Positions 32,301 to 38,585 of a stretch of DNA of 64,000 nucleotides are shown here, piece by piece. Position numbers and translations under genes: made by a program. How positions within the stretch are numbered: position 1 is the first letter of the stretch; each line of letters starts with the position of its first letter. Source of the stretch: Bacteroidales bacterium (GTDB lineage Bacteria > Bacteroidota > Bacteroidia > Bacteroidales > F082); assembly GCA_017394865.1 (NCBI GenBank), contig JAFPWT010000017.1, positions 62,001 through 126,000 on the forward strand, read 5' to 3'. Under the pieces are notes generated by a model. That model searched no databases and had not been told where the DNA came from. It worked only from the letters and a program-made list of their open reading frames with translations.

Positions 32301-34380
32301 CATTAGTAATGCGGCGGCCTTGGGTACCGTTGAACCTGTAGTTTTCATTCGCCGTCAGCGTCATGAAGTTGCGCTCCACGCCAAGGTTACCATAATTAAG
32401 AATGGCATTCGCACCACCGTTATTTCCTTTGATAAGGTAGGCACGGGCCCATACGGCTTCGAGCTGCACCTCCATGCCGTACTCGCTGTTGGGGGCGAAG
32501 TATATCTCGATACCGGCATTGATGACGGCGCCTGTGGTGAGGGCCGTGCCGCCGCTGGCGGCGCTATAGACGGCGCCACCCGTGACGCTCTTCAGGCGCC
32601 AGCACTGAAAACCGCGCCAACCGGTGAAGTCGTTGGCATCGGTAGTACCACGTGAGCCGTAAGTCGGACGCACCTGGAAGGGGTTGGGGATGGTGGTGTA
32701 GGGACAGCGCGAGGCGGCAGAGCTTTGGTTGCCGGAGCTGAAGGTCCAGGCGGTCTGCGTAGCGTCGCCGCGCTCCAGCGTCTTGTAATAGATGAAGGTG
32801 TTCTCGTCCTCACCGCCAACGTTGACCTTGGCGCCGCCCACATAGTTGGCGTTGCCGGGCTGGATGAAGTCGGTGCTCGAGGCCGTATAGTCGGCGTTGC
32901 CTGTCATCACTATGCCGTCGCCGTAGTAAGTGATCTTCACGTCGGCGGGGTTGAGGCTGCGGATAGGGCAGTCAGGGTCGCTGTAGTAGCTCCAGCTGTG
33001 AGGCTCATAGTCGAACAGGGTGACAACGTCACCGCTTACACCCGAGGGAATGGTCACGATACCCGAGGCCACGGGCGAGTTGTTCCAGCCGTCCTTGACG
33101 GCGATGGCTTTGACGGTGGTCATATAGTCGAGGCCGGTGAGAGTTCCAGTATATTGGCTGCTCGAGGTGGTGGGTGTTGTGCCGTCGGTGGTGTAATAGA
33201 TGGTGGCACCGGCGACGCTACTGGTGATGGTGGCCGTTTGGGCTTCCCCGTTGATGGTGATGGTGGGTTCGGGGATGGTCAGCGTAACGGATTGCTCCGT
33301 GATTTCGGAGGTGTTGCCGTTTCGCACGGTGATAGCCTTGATGGTAACAGGCGAACTGGTGCTGCTCGAAAGGTCGATGGCGCCGCTGTACACCGTGCCA
33401 CTAGTGGCGGTAGGCGTGGTGCCGTCGAGGGTGTAGCGAATCGTGGTAGTGCCTGCAGCAGTGGTACTCATCGTGACGCTGGTACCGCTCACGCTGATAA
33501 TCGGTGCCGAGGGCTTGGTGCCCTGGATGATGATCTCCTTGGTGCCGGTAAGGGTGGTGCCTGCGGGAGCTGCCGGAGTGCCGCCAGTAACTGCAGCAGT
33601 TACTGTAAGTGTCAGCGTGATGTCGCTTTCAGGAAGACTGCTAACATTGACCACACCAGAGCTGTTGACGGTAGCATAGGAGTTGTCTGTTAGAGTCCAA
33701 GTGTATCCACCAATGGTTGCATTGCCAGGCGTTCCTGTAAAGCCGTTGCCGTTATTATCGAAATAGTGGTTTGCATTTATAAAATAATAATTTTTATAAC
33801 CTGCTTGATAGACTGCTCCCGAGGCTGTAAAAGTGGTGTTGCCTGTTCCCGTTATCACATCTGCACCACTGATGGTAGGATTAGTGGAGGTGCTGCCAGT
33901 GGTGGTAATGGTGCAATTGTATAAAGAGGTTGTGCCTCCTTGAGAAGTCTGATTGTATGCCCACCCCCAAGTGGTGCCAGAGAGTGTGGGATAATGATAT
34001 CTTCTGCTATATGTGCCCCCTGTTCTGTGATATATGTATTCCTCGTCGCCCCCTCTATACCAGTTTCCCCAATCGGTACCAAGAGACAATGACGTATATT
34101 GCAGGTAGTTGTTATTATTGTTAATTGCCTCACCACTGCTGTTAGCAGTCCTGATATAGTCACGACTTGCATAGTCCCACAGGCAGGTGGCAGGATTGAA
34201 CGTGGTGGTGGCCGCAGTGTTCACAGTTGTTCCCGCATCGTTGTGGGTCAGGAAATAGTTGCCATTCATAATGACAGCCTGTCCCATCACCGGCAGACAG
34301 CCGACGATCAGCGCCAAGATCAGCAGCAATCGCTTGGGGGTTATGTTGGATTTTCTTGTTGAGGCGTAACGTTGATTCAT
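23362..34380 (-). CDS. giant GGG-repeat secreted protein A with chitobiase-C-terminal-like domains (3672 aa)
   Basis: This is the first and largest gene of the giant-protein operon. Residues 1-34 are a signal peptide (RLLLILALIVGCLPVMG). About 35-210 match the N-terminal module of B (AVIMNGNYFLTH, FNPATCLW). About 220-287 look Ig-like. Two CHB_HEX_C-type domains follow at about 290-366 and 372-446, each with the x-I-x-Y-T-x-DGTTPT signature. About 450-900 is a distinct region (LFDYEPHSWSYYSD, later FIYYKTLE) that resembles modules of other large Bacteroidales surface proteins as far as I recall. From about 905 to 3672 are GGG repeats, closing with GNVYGGGNMGEVTG and a short tail. There are no catalytic motifs. 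The CHB_HEX and Ig-like domains suggest a surface protein with carbohydrate contact, but this is inference. Confidence 0.88.
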   Translation of the reverse strand: MNQRYASTRKSNITPKRLLLILALIVGCLPVMGQAVIMNGNYFLTHNDAGTTVNTAATTTFNPATCLWDYASRDYIRTANSSGEAINNNNNYLQYTSLSLGTDWGNWYRGGDEEYIYHRTGGTYSRRYHYPTLSGTTWGWAYNQTSQGGTTSLYNCTITTTGSTSTNPTISGADVITGTGNTTFTASGAVYQAGYKNYYFINANHYFDNNGNGFTGTPGNATIGGYTWTLTDNSYATVNSSGVVNVSSLPESDITLTLTVTAAVTGGTPAAPAGTTLTGTKEIIIQGTKPSAPIISVSGTSVTMSTTAAGTTTIRYTLDGTTPTATSGTVYSGAIDLSSSTSSPVTIKAITVRNGNTSEITEQSVTLTIPEPTITINGEAQTATITSSVAGATIYYTTDGTTPTTSSSQYTGTLTGLDYMTTVKAIAVKDGWNNSPVASGIVTIPSGVSGDVVTLFDYEPHSWSYYSDPDCPIRSLNPADVKITYYGDGIVMTGNADYTASSTDFIQPGNANYVGGAKVNVGGEDENTFIYYKTLERGDATQTAWTFSSGNQSSAASRCPYTTIPNPFQVRPTYGSRGTTDANDFTGWRGFQCWRLKSVTGGAVYSAASGGTALTTGAVINAGIEIYFAPNSEYGMEVQLEAVWARAYLIKGNNGGANAILNYGNLGVERNFMTLTANENYRFNGTQGRRITNVDRAVTISCYYPSGEAPDNTNGVVVGNNNNITLGANTKFENVTLSAAAYTLTTSGYDVIIGRGCTSTNIGTVRGLSDNTSGAVEYTIRLESGTFGTFNMIDGTTHTHSGTVSAKTIFGCDYDRAKGDNSNLSIGSNNTVYGASQYQAFSSNTNRNNLTYDWNIKSGKVQASKDVAAGSAAECIYMGNSGNGYDSDGNLYQGKRRMIMEGGEVCNIAGGLNNYGNNYANYIVNDGWALQIRIKGGTVRGSVYGAAEFAGASGDRQFIITGGTINGWVAGGANGTHNDGGELYGSTALYIGGTAVVGSESGGTHVGGYNATYGTNGADGGNVFGAGCGIYPNNGNYQTGTVGRVNNSVVAVADEATIWRDVYGGGNYGWVRDNGTTGIYILGGTVNGSVFGGSNNQQGQEISITMKGGTIKGNTIGDASRIGGLYGGSNSWGTINDNVTMQIDGGQIGTSSKNANIHGGGYGSATRVSQNVEITLGTTTQTTPGVTVYGDVYGGSALGYVNGTSATGTYHTYVTLNKGTINGSLYGGGLGDGSTAANVYGPVQVKVFGGSVNKTDANGANGSGGVYGANNVNGAPQRSVTVDIYGTDPAPSANEYALFAVYGGGNQADYTYGNGYPKVTVHNCDNSIEYVYGGGNAAAVAATDVKIYGGNTIGTVFGGGNGTVTAANVTGNASTNIYGGTIGRVFGGSNSQGTIGGTISVNVNKQGDTDPNGSSTACDMKIGELYGGGNLAASNVGSITIGCTGSLTAGHSEHPENIGTTLEGIGYVYGGANQANITGDITLIMNSGIVGNLFGGNNTSGSISGGIQVNVEKDNSATCASDWYVGNVFGGGNLAQYSIPSGKSLAVNVLNGAVSGNVYGGGKGDPNDHSKGQVTGAPVVTIGDNTSAHAAYVASVAGDVYGGGDAGDVLGTPQVNVVNKCNTTISGDVYGGGNAADVNGTDVNIDGGIITGMVFGGGHGNNDPSDLKVADVKGNVDVDITGGTINKVFAGSNLNGTITGTVTLDINKSTASGACDMIIGEVYGGGNEAAGKAGTITVGCTGALTTQASNPTQIGTTLEGIGAVYGGANKADIGTSSSNSNITLNINSGMVGNVYGGNNTSGDIHGTIQVNIEKTSDACGWYVGDVFGGGNLADYGGTPDVNIIAGTVSGSVFGGGNAADVAGSDVEVRGGQINGGVYGGCNAEGDTGPVVIRLTGGQVGTSTARADVFGGGLGAATTTSGDITVTFGNGTTSSVVYGDIYGGSAFGSVNSASANPANTTTLTINGSTLYGTIYGGGKGDVASLGNGHSDVTAVSNGDVVINYTTTNAGLTGLYGGANINGNVKGDITVNVLANVGASGTNINVFGGGLGVATQTEGDVTVKFGTENLSIAPVIYGNIYGGSSQGQVGSTQGQSGATNNNTTVYIYNGTVRGNVYGGGLGVKNATGNYDAGTYVVANDSIEAVVNGNALVYIGTAAQTSGNNVVITGNVFGGSDLCGNTLGDITVHIYHTGHDANNEAPNQSEPNPDVAAISDLTLDPAASAFALQGVYGGGNLAHYKSTGLTSEKKASVYVHGCDNSIQYLYGGGNAANTTRNYVEIDGGRFNKIFGGGNGELAELPGANITNGDASHVGATTIVKGGVFNYIFGGSNTKGDISGGMYLDIEPNGGCGRMIVANLFGGGNVAPCDGGELTVKCGDLVVGDVYGGANLAPVLGDVILNIEGGNLNNVFGGSRGVAADPANSITGVAADIDGSVTLNLKGGTMTNAFGGSDQNGNITGKITVNVLENSSCPLSVDYVYGGGNVTAYTPTDATSASPEVNIKHLASGHSITHDVFGGGLGQTAVVTARPMVIIGDDDASHTATVSGSVYGGGSLAAVSGNTTVLVKNANTNIAGNVFGGGSQAGISGTTTVQVANGTVGTGVYGGCNVLGSVGGTAEVIVTGGAIGSSGQHANVYGGGLGPDTRMNGDVLVTIGATNGGTPPTYSGSAVITGDVYGGSAKGKTNCNDAGTAHQGSSKTDVTLYGGTIDGDLYGGGHGIDNAAANVYGPVQVTVNKGTVTGSVYGCNNAAGAPQSTVKVDIYGTDAPGSGLTYALGNVFGGGNQAAYGGTPDVTIHNCDNSIGFVYGGGNKASVAATNVCVYGGNTIGYVFGGGNGEGVAASYEMVEGDAVTNIHGGTILHVFGGNNSSGKISGAVTLTVNKQAEGSGTACDMKIGEVYGGGNLAAGNAGAVNIGCTGDWTTTGTNNHTNHNNTDNRIGYELEGIGTVYGGANAADIGSSSNNSNITLNINSGMVDNVFGGNNTSGTIYGTIQVNINKTSDACSWYVGNVFGGGNLADYSGVPVVTLTNGPVSHNIYGGGNEAGVGGSLVNINGGSVGEGVYGGCNTSGKVSGNIIVNITGDNTTQTTIGTDATHRANIHGGGYGEDTETTGNVTVNFGTLAYDNTSGTPVEIHSEFPKLYGDVYGGSALGEVNGGPTNKTTVNILNGELITNQTTSANGFPVYNGGNVFGGGLGRKAASGVTAAEAKVYGTVTVNIGGPHSRTLNPDDDTNVGRAIIQGNVYGCNNTNGSPQDSVVVNIYRTNRTADDEIYGTTYALHNVFGGGNEADYIPASGASNKKLKVYVHNCYNSIERVFGGSNAAAAGAVGNTVTVHTLIEGGRFNNVFGGGNGEVSAANIKGDVKLEIHGGIVNEFFVGSNQSGTITGNSNVIVDEASHCESVLITEFFCGGKYADVEGNIEASINCSDALTVTNLYGGCKEADVTAGNGQPGNVHLSVYGGHYTNVFGGSKGDLSSLGSGHSDNSADIAGNVVLDLYGGTMENVYGGSNVNGNISGTITVNVIDAESQTCPLYITNIYGGSNLTSYTPTNGANLTSPVVNVVHIKSGVRGNVYGASKGVVGTAATVTANPQVNIGYDATQMSSLATYLSSVHYSVPTAPRAIISGSVFGGGDAATVIGNTEIFLRNKAKVFGNVYGGGNMGEVTGNTKVIVNGQNN

Positions 34381-34478
34381 ATCTTGAGTGTGGTTATTTC
34401 GGGGTTAGTTATTTGATTTTCACCAAATTCTGTTTTTTATATTATATATTATATTAAATAGTACACGTAAAAATTGCG

Positions 34479-34486
34479 CAAAGATA
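34479..34486 (-). promoter_or_regulatory. Bacteroidota -7 box (TATCTTTG) for the giant-protein operon
   Basis: The minus strand reads TATCTTTG, an exact TAnnTTTG match, about 95 bases before the ATG of protein A. A TTTG lies at 34502-34499, but only 12 bases away, so the -33 element is weak or unusual. The predicted leader is about 90 bases. Confidence 0.6.
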
Positions 34487-34626
34487 CAAATTTTCTACCA
34501 AACGGAGGCTTGTAAATGTATCTTTTTTAAAATTTTTTTTAAGAATTTATTTCACCAGTGGATTCTTGTAAATGTTAGAATAGAAATAAAAACAATTAAT
34601 ATAATGTCATTTATCAATAAAAATAT

Positions 34627-34634
34627 TACTTTTG
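34627..34634 (+). promoter_or_regulatory. Bacteroidota -7 box (TACTTTTG)
   Basis: This exact TAnnTTTG match lies about 110 bases before the HicB-like ORF, with no clear -33 element. The surrounding DNA is very AT-rich, so chance occurrence is possible. Confidence 0.4.
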
Positions 34635-34744
34635 CAAATTTAATAGCATGGTAAGTATTAATGTTTGTAATTTTGCGGCGAGATTTTTAATATTGAAATG
34701 AAAACTGTAAAAAAATCCGAGCACATTATTGGTGTATAACAAAA

Positions 34745-34942
34745 ATGTTATATCTTTCTGCATTTTATAACGCCCATCCCTACCTGAATGTGAGTAAACT
34801 GGCAGAACACCTACATGTGAACGCTTCATTGATGCGTCAGTATAAACATGGCCAATATATCTCAGAGGAACAAGTGATGCGTATCCAAGAAGGCATTCGA
34901 TCCGTAGGAAGGGAATTGGCAACTACTACGTTGGTCAAATAA
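34745..34942 (+). CDS. orphan HicB-like helix-turn-helix peptide (65 aa)
   Basis: This small protein resembles the C-terminal DNA-binding half of Bacteroidales HicB-family antitoxins: a leading aromatic stretch, LNVSKLAEHLHVNASLMRQY as a helix-turn-helix, an ISEEQ segment, and a closing I-x-x-x-G-R-E-L. Full HicB proteins are about 120-140 residues with an N-terminal HicB fold, which is absent here. In-frame sequence upstream reaches a TGA at 34694, so no longer start exists. No HicA-like toxin ORF is adjacent. It may be a truncated antitoxin remnant or a small stand-alone regulator; its position between two promoters facing opposite ways would suit local regulation. The similarity is from memory of the family and has not been searched. 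Confidence 0.55.
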   Translation: MLYLSAFYNAHPYLNVSKLAEHLHVNASLMRQYKHGQYISEEQVMRIQEGIRSVGRELATTTLVK

Positions 34943-34954
34943 TAGAAAAATTTT

Positions 34955-35458
34955 TCAAGACATGTTTTCGACCGCTTCTTCCACGATCTCGAAACCTTGA
35001 TAGACATAAGGTACCGTCTCCTCCACCAAGGGGTAAAGCACCGATTCTTCCCTAAGCTCATTGTCAACAAATCCGTTATCGCAAAGCACATTGAGCAGCA
35101 TGACCGCCACACTGCACAACAGCACCCCTTTGCCGAGACCAACGACGAAACCGCCTATCTTATCAAGAAAACCCAAACTGATCGCCTTCACCAACTTCTT
35201 CACCAAACGACCCAAAAGATAAACCAACACCGCCAACACCACAAAAGTGACCACAAACGAAATCACATGCAGATACTTGGGACCGATCTCCACCAACTCG
35301 ATCAACTTGCCCGCAGTGAAGTCGGAGAAGTGAAAAGCACCATACAACCCCACAAACAACGCCAACAAAGTAGCCACCTCGATAATGATGCCCTTCCGCA
35401 AACCATCAATACCAAAAACAATCAACAATACAGCAATGATGATATCAAGATAATTCAT
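34955..35458 (-). CDS. CvpA family membrane protein
   Basis: This 167-residue protein has the CvpA (colicin V production) family layout: the opening MNYLDIIIAVLLIVFGIDGLRKGIIIE, then further hydrophobic segments at about 28-44, 64-84 and 102-124, with the conserved-looking LGFLDKIGGFVVGLGKG between the last two. It should sit in the inner membrane. The family is linked to colicin V export and envelope stress in enterobacteria; its role in Bacteroidota is not established. It follows the M64 peptidase gene with one base between stop and start and is probably co-transcribed with it. Confidence 0.85.
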   Translation of the reverse strand: MNYLDIIIAVLLIVFGIDGLRKGIIIEVATLLALFVGLYGAFHFSDFTAGKLIELVEIGPKYLHVISFVVTFVVLAVLVYLLGRLVKKLVKAISLGFLDKIGGFVVGLGKGVLLCSVAVMLLNVLCDNGFVDNELREESVLYPLVEETVPYVYQGFEIVEEAVENMS

Positions 35459-35459
35459 A

Positions 35460-36731
35460 TTACTCCGTATAATATAGAATCATACGCTCTATGGCACGCT
35501 GGCAGACAGGACAGAACACATGACCCTTGAAAGTCTTCATCAGGCAATCCATATGGGGGCTGTAGACACCTTCAGCCTCATAACCACCACCTTCAAAGAC
35601 ACCAATGGTGTGCTCATACTTCTTCTCACGCGGCGTGGGTATGGGGGTCTTCTTGTCCATCATGTCCTTCCACTTGATATCGAAGTCGACCAACGTAGTG
35701 ATATTGGGCTCCCATGGCTCGATGTCGTTGTTGTAGAAGTCGCCATAGCCGGTTTCATCCTGATAGTACTCGTCGGCAAGGCCAGCAAAGCCATGGCCGA
35801 ACTCGTGGATGATGATGTCGCCACTGAAGGCATTGCCCGCCGCACTGGAGCAATAGAAATTATAGATACCCCCTCCCCCATACTTCTTGCTGTTGACGAG
35901 CACGTAGATCTGGTCGTAAGGCACCTGGCCGGCGAGATCACGGAGATCGCGGTTGTCGGTGGTCATGCAATAGCGCTCCGAGTCGAAAGTCCAGTAGCTG
36001 AAACGCATCGCTGTGTTCTTGTAGACATGAGCACCCGGCTCGGTACAACCCGACTCCTGTGAGGGCGCCATCACGCCGCGGACGTTGAAACGCTCCTTGT
36101 AGCGATCATAAGGCGCATAGCTGAAGAGGCTCTTAACAAAGAAATCGCAGTCCTTGACGAACTTGCCCATCTCCTCCTGGGTATAGCCCTCAGGCAAGAT
36201 GACGATGTCGACGGCATGAGTAATGTCGGGGTTGCCAATCCAAGCATCATAAACGGGGAGCTTAAGGTTGTCGGCCGTGCGGATGAAGTAATCGTCGGGC
36301 TTCACCGTCAGGCGCATCCCTTCGATCAAGTTGCCGTCCCAGTCCTTGCGATAGAGCGCTACCTCGACAGGCTTCTTCGGAAACGGCACGACGACCGACT
36401 CGTCGAAAGTCTTGGTGACCTTGGCAGCCTCGTCAGTGGTCAGCCACTCACCGTAAAGGTTCTGATACCCTTTGGAGAAAAGCAGATGATCGGTGCCTGG
36501 CTCGTACACCCTCACGACAAAATTGCCAAATTCAAGATTGTCGATCAAATTGGTTTTGGAGCCGCTCCAGAAAGGCTCACGGATCAGCTCCTTCAGCGCG
36601 TAAGCCGTAGTTTTGTTATTGCCCGTGAGCGTATAATCAACACGGAGCGAAGCCTCGGTGAACCATTCGTCGAACTGGGCAAAGGCCATGCAAGGCAAAA
36701 AAGCAAGCAGGAAAAGCAGTAACTTCTTCAT
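35460..36731 (-). CDS. secreted M64 family zinc metallopeptidase (IgA peptidase M64-like)
   Basis: This 423-residue protein has a signal peptide (MKKLLLFLLAFLPCMAFA). An N-terminal beta-rich region of about 150 residues precedes the catalytic domain. The zinc-binding motif is HEFGHGFAGLADEY, with His309, Glu310 and His313 and the D320-E321 pair, as in family M64 (type member: the Clostridium ramosum IgA protease). Upstream, the conserved-looking DIVILPEGYT and FNVRGVMAPSQESG fit the family. The two C-terminal Cys in CPVCQRAIE may bind a metal or form a disulfide. The protein should act in the periplasm or outside the cell; IgA as substrate cannot be claimed from the sequence. It lies 11 bases after an unknown secreted protein and one base before the CvpA gene. 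Confidence 0.9.
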   Translation of the reverse strand: MKKLLLFLLAFLPCMAFAQFDEWFTEASLRVDYTLTGNNKTTAYALKELIREPFWSGSKTNLIDNLEFGNFVVRVYEPGTDHLLFSKGYQNLYGEWLTTDEAAKVTKTFDESVVVPFPKKPVEVALYRKDWDGNLIEGMRLTVKPDDYFIRTADNLKLPVYDAWIGNPDITHAVDIVILPEGYTQEEMGKFVKDCDFFVKSLFSYAPYDRYKERFNVRGVMAPSQESGCTEPGAHVYKNTAMRFSYWTFDSERYCMTTDNRDLRDLAGQVPYDQIYVLVNSKKYGGGGIYNFYCSSAAGNAFSGDIIIHEFGHGFAGLADEYYQDETGYGDFYNNDIEPWEPNITTLVDFDIKWKDMMDKKTPIPTPREKKYEHTIGVFEGGGYEAEGVYSPHMDCLMKTFKGHVFCPVCQRAIERMILYYTE

Positions 36732-36742
36732 GACTGGTGGTA

Positions 36743-37384
36743 TTAATACTCGACATCATATAATGACAGGAAGACGGTCTTGAACTTCCGGAAGTTATCC
36801 AAGGCACGCGAGAACGAAGCCTCGAGCGTCTCTTCATCATAGGCGTTCACCCGGTCATTGACAGAGCAGGTCTTCAGCTCTTCGTTCTTGCCGGCTTTCT
36901 TACAGATAGTGCGTATCAACGTCCCGTCGGCAGCGTAGTATCCCCGCAGTTCCACCTTGAAGTCGTACGATTTGCCTTCGTAGTAGCCATAGCGCGTAAA
37001 CCAGAAGAGCGGATTGCCGTCTTCGTCGTAGACGTATTCCTCGAAATAATCCAAAGAACCCATATTATAGGTGCGACGCACCATCAAGAGGCTGTATCCC
37101 ACAGGATATGGCTCCATGTCTTCTTCGATCTCGGTGTAATAGAATTCCATTTTGTCGACACTCAGCCCCGAGCCTGCCCAATTCTGCTTGCGTACCACAG
37201 TGGTATAGTTTACGGCGGGGATTTCGTCCCTTTCGTATTCCTTGTTGGTAGCAATGTTGGACAGGCCCACAGCATAACGATCACGGGCAAGTTGAACCCT
37301 TGCCTCGATTTTCTCGTTTTTTTGTGCCCAAACCGGCACGACAAGCGTCACCAGCAGGGCAAAAAGCAGCATCTTTCTTCTCAT
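36743..37384 (-). CDS. secreted protein of unknown function (213 aa)
   Basis: The frame extends upstream to 37456, but ATG 37384 is preferred because it places a normal signal peptide (MRRKMLLFALLVTLVVPVWA) at the N-terminus; the -7 box at 37403-37410 would fall inside the longer version. The mature part is rich in Tyr, Glu and Asp, with segments such as YVYDEDGNPLFWFTRYGYYEG that resemble the YD-like or MORN-like strands of secreted Bacteroidales proteins. No catalytic motif or named family was recognised. It is the first gene of a three-gene operon with the M64 peptidase and CvpA. Confidence 0.75.
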   Translation of the reverse strand: MRRKMLLFALLVTLVVPVWAQKNEKIEARVQLARDRYAVGLSNIATNKEYERDEIPAVNYTTVVRKQNWAGSGLSVDKMEFYYTEIEEDMEPYPVGYSLLMVRRTYNMGSLDYFEEYVYDEDGNPLFWFTRYGYYEGKSYDFKVELRGYYAADGTLIRTICKKAGKNEELKTCSVNDRVNAYDEETLEASFSRALDNFRKFKTVFLSLYDVEY

Positions 37385-37402
37385 GGCATTTTTATTTGGG
37401 TA

Positions 37403-37410
37403 CAAAAATA
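37403..37410 (-). promoter_or_regulatory. Bacteroidota -7 box (TATTTTTG) for the M64 operon
   Basis: This exact TAnnTTTG match lies on the minus strand, 19 bases before ATG 37384. No clear -33 box at normal distance. It shares an 80-base gap with the divergent kinase gene, which itself has only a near-match (TATTTTAG, about 37433). Confidence 0.5.
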
Positions 37411-37464
37411 ATAAAATTCTCAAAAAAAACACTATTTTAGCACTTTGAAACAACAACGACGATT

Positions 37465-38421
37465 ATGAACAACACCTACTCTATCGGAATCGACATCGGT
37501 GGCACGAACACCGACATTGGGCTGGTGAGCGCCGACGGACGCTGTGTAGCCCGAAAGAACCTCCCCACAAGACAGTATTTTGACGCTGACCTCTATGTGT
37601 CCGACATCTGCAAAAAAATCACTGAGATGATGGACGAACAGCATGTGGATACCATCGACGGCATCGGCATCGCCGCCCCGATGGGCAACTACTACACAGG
37701 CTGCATCGACAACGCCACAAACCTCAACTTCAGGGGGGTGACCGACCTCAACGCATTGGTGCACAAACACTTGGATATTCCTGTGACGGTTTCCAACGAC
37801 GCCAACGCTGCGGCCTATGGCGAGTTGGTGTACGGCGGTGCCAAAGGGATGAAAAGTTTCATCACCTTCACTTTAGGTACCGGGGTGGGCAGTGGCATCG
37901 TCATCGACGGCAAGCTGGTGCACGGCAAGACCGGTAACGCCGGTGAGCTGGGACACGCCATCCTGATCCCCAGCGGTCGCCTCTGCGGCTGCGGCAGGAA
38001 AGGCTGTCTGGAGACCTACACCTCTGCCACGGGCATCCGCTATACAGCATTGGAGCTGCTGGAGAAACGGCCGCAGTATCACGGCGTGCTGGCACAGATT
38101 CCAAAGGATGAGCTTACCAGCAAACACGTAGGCGACGCCGCCAAAGAAGGCGACCCTTTGGCGCTGGAAATCTTCGAGATGACCGGCAACTGGCTGGGTA
38201 TCGCCATGGCCAACGCCGTGGCCTTCAGCAGCCCCGAAGCCATCTTCCTGATGGGCGGCCCAGTGAAGGCTGGCGAGGTGCTTCTAAAGCCTTTACGGGA
38301 ATCGTTCAAGAAACACCTCTGCTTCGTTTACGATGGCAGCGTGGAGATCAAGGTCTCCGAACTGCCAGACAACGACGCCGCCATCTTGGGTGCCGCAGCG
38401 CTGACAAAGGCCGCACGGTAA
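37465..38421 (+). CDS. ROK family sugar kinase (glucokinase-like)
   Basis: The 318-residue protein is a cytosolic ROK kinase. The phosphate-binding motif DIGGTNT is at 10-16. The catalytic aspartate lies in NDANAAAYGE (Asp112). The zinc site comprises GELGH (His164) and the CGCGRKGC cluster (174-181). The length is normal for a ROK glucokinase, which phosphorylates glucose with ATP. ROK proteins may also use fructose, allose or N-acetyl-hexosamines; lacking an N-terminal DNA-binding domain, this one is an enzyme rather than a repressor. It is divergent from the M64 operon and appears to be a single-gene unit followed by an AT-only inverted repeat. Confidence 0.9.
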   Translation: MNNTYSIGIDIGGTNTDIGLVSADGRCVARKNLPTRQYFDADLYVSDICKKITEMMDEQHVDTIDGIGIAAPMGNYYTGCIDNATNLNFRGVTDLNALVHKHLDIPVTVSNDANAAAYGELVYGGAKGMKSFITFTLGTGVGSGIVIDGKLVHGKTGNAGELGHAILIPSGRLCGCGRKGCLETYTSATGIRYTALELLEKRPQYHGVLAQIPKDELTSKHVGDAAKEGDPLALEIFEMTGNWLGIAMANAVAFSSPEAIFLMGGPVKAGEVLLKPLRESFKKHLCFVYDGSVEIKVSELPDNDAAILGAAALTKAAR

Positions 38422-38446
38422 CTAAGACGCATTAATAGAATCTAGA

Positions 38447-38476
38447 ATTATTAATATATTGATTTATATTAATAAT
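38447..38476. repeat. perfect 12-base AT-only inverted repeat
   Basis: ATTATTAATATA at 38447-38458 pairs exactly with TATATTAATAAT at 38465-38476 across a 6-base loop. It lies 26 bases after the ROK kinase stop and about 75 bases before the next -7 box. It could be a weak terminator or a protein-binding site. Confidence 0.6.
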
Positions 38477-38550
38477 AGGTGTCATTCAGATATTTTTTAT
38501 ATGAATAAGAAAATATTATAAAAATATACTGACATTATAAATTTTTAGCG

Positions 38551-38558
38551 TATCTTTG
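38551..38558 (+). promoter_or_regulatory. Bacteroidota -7 box (TATCTTTG) for the first DUF5618 gene
   Basis: This is an exact TAnnTTTG match 28 bases before the ATG at 38586. No clear TTTG is seen at the -33 position. Confidence 0.6.
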
Positions 38559-38585
38559 CGGCGAAAAACGAAACAACAACGTCCT

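Larger units (their letters stand above)
34381..34744. other. intergenic region between the giant operon and the HicB-like gene
   Basis: This AT-rich stretch holds a minus-strand -7 box for the giant operon (34479-34486), a plus-strand -7 box (34627-34634) and poly-A/T runs. A short plus-strand frame from ATG 34698 (MKTVKKSEHIIGV, then stop) resembles the first residues of HicB proteins but is too short to call. No RNA gene was seen. Confidence 0.6.

Noticed and set aside
36743-37456. Start at 37456 for the unknown secreted protein
   Set aside because: The extra 24 residues precede a complete signal peptide and include the -7 box at 37403-37410.
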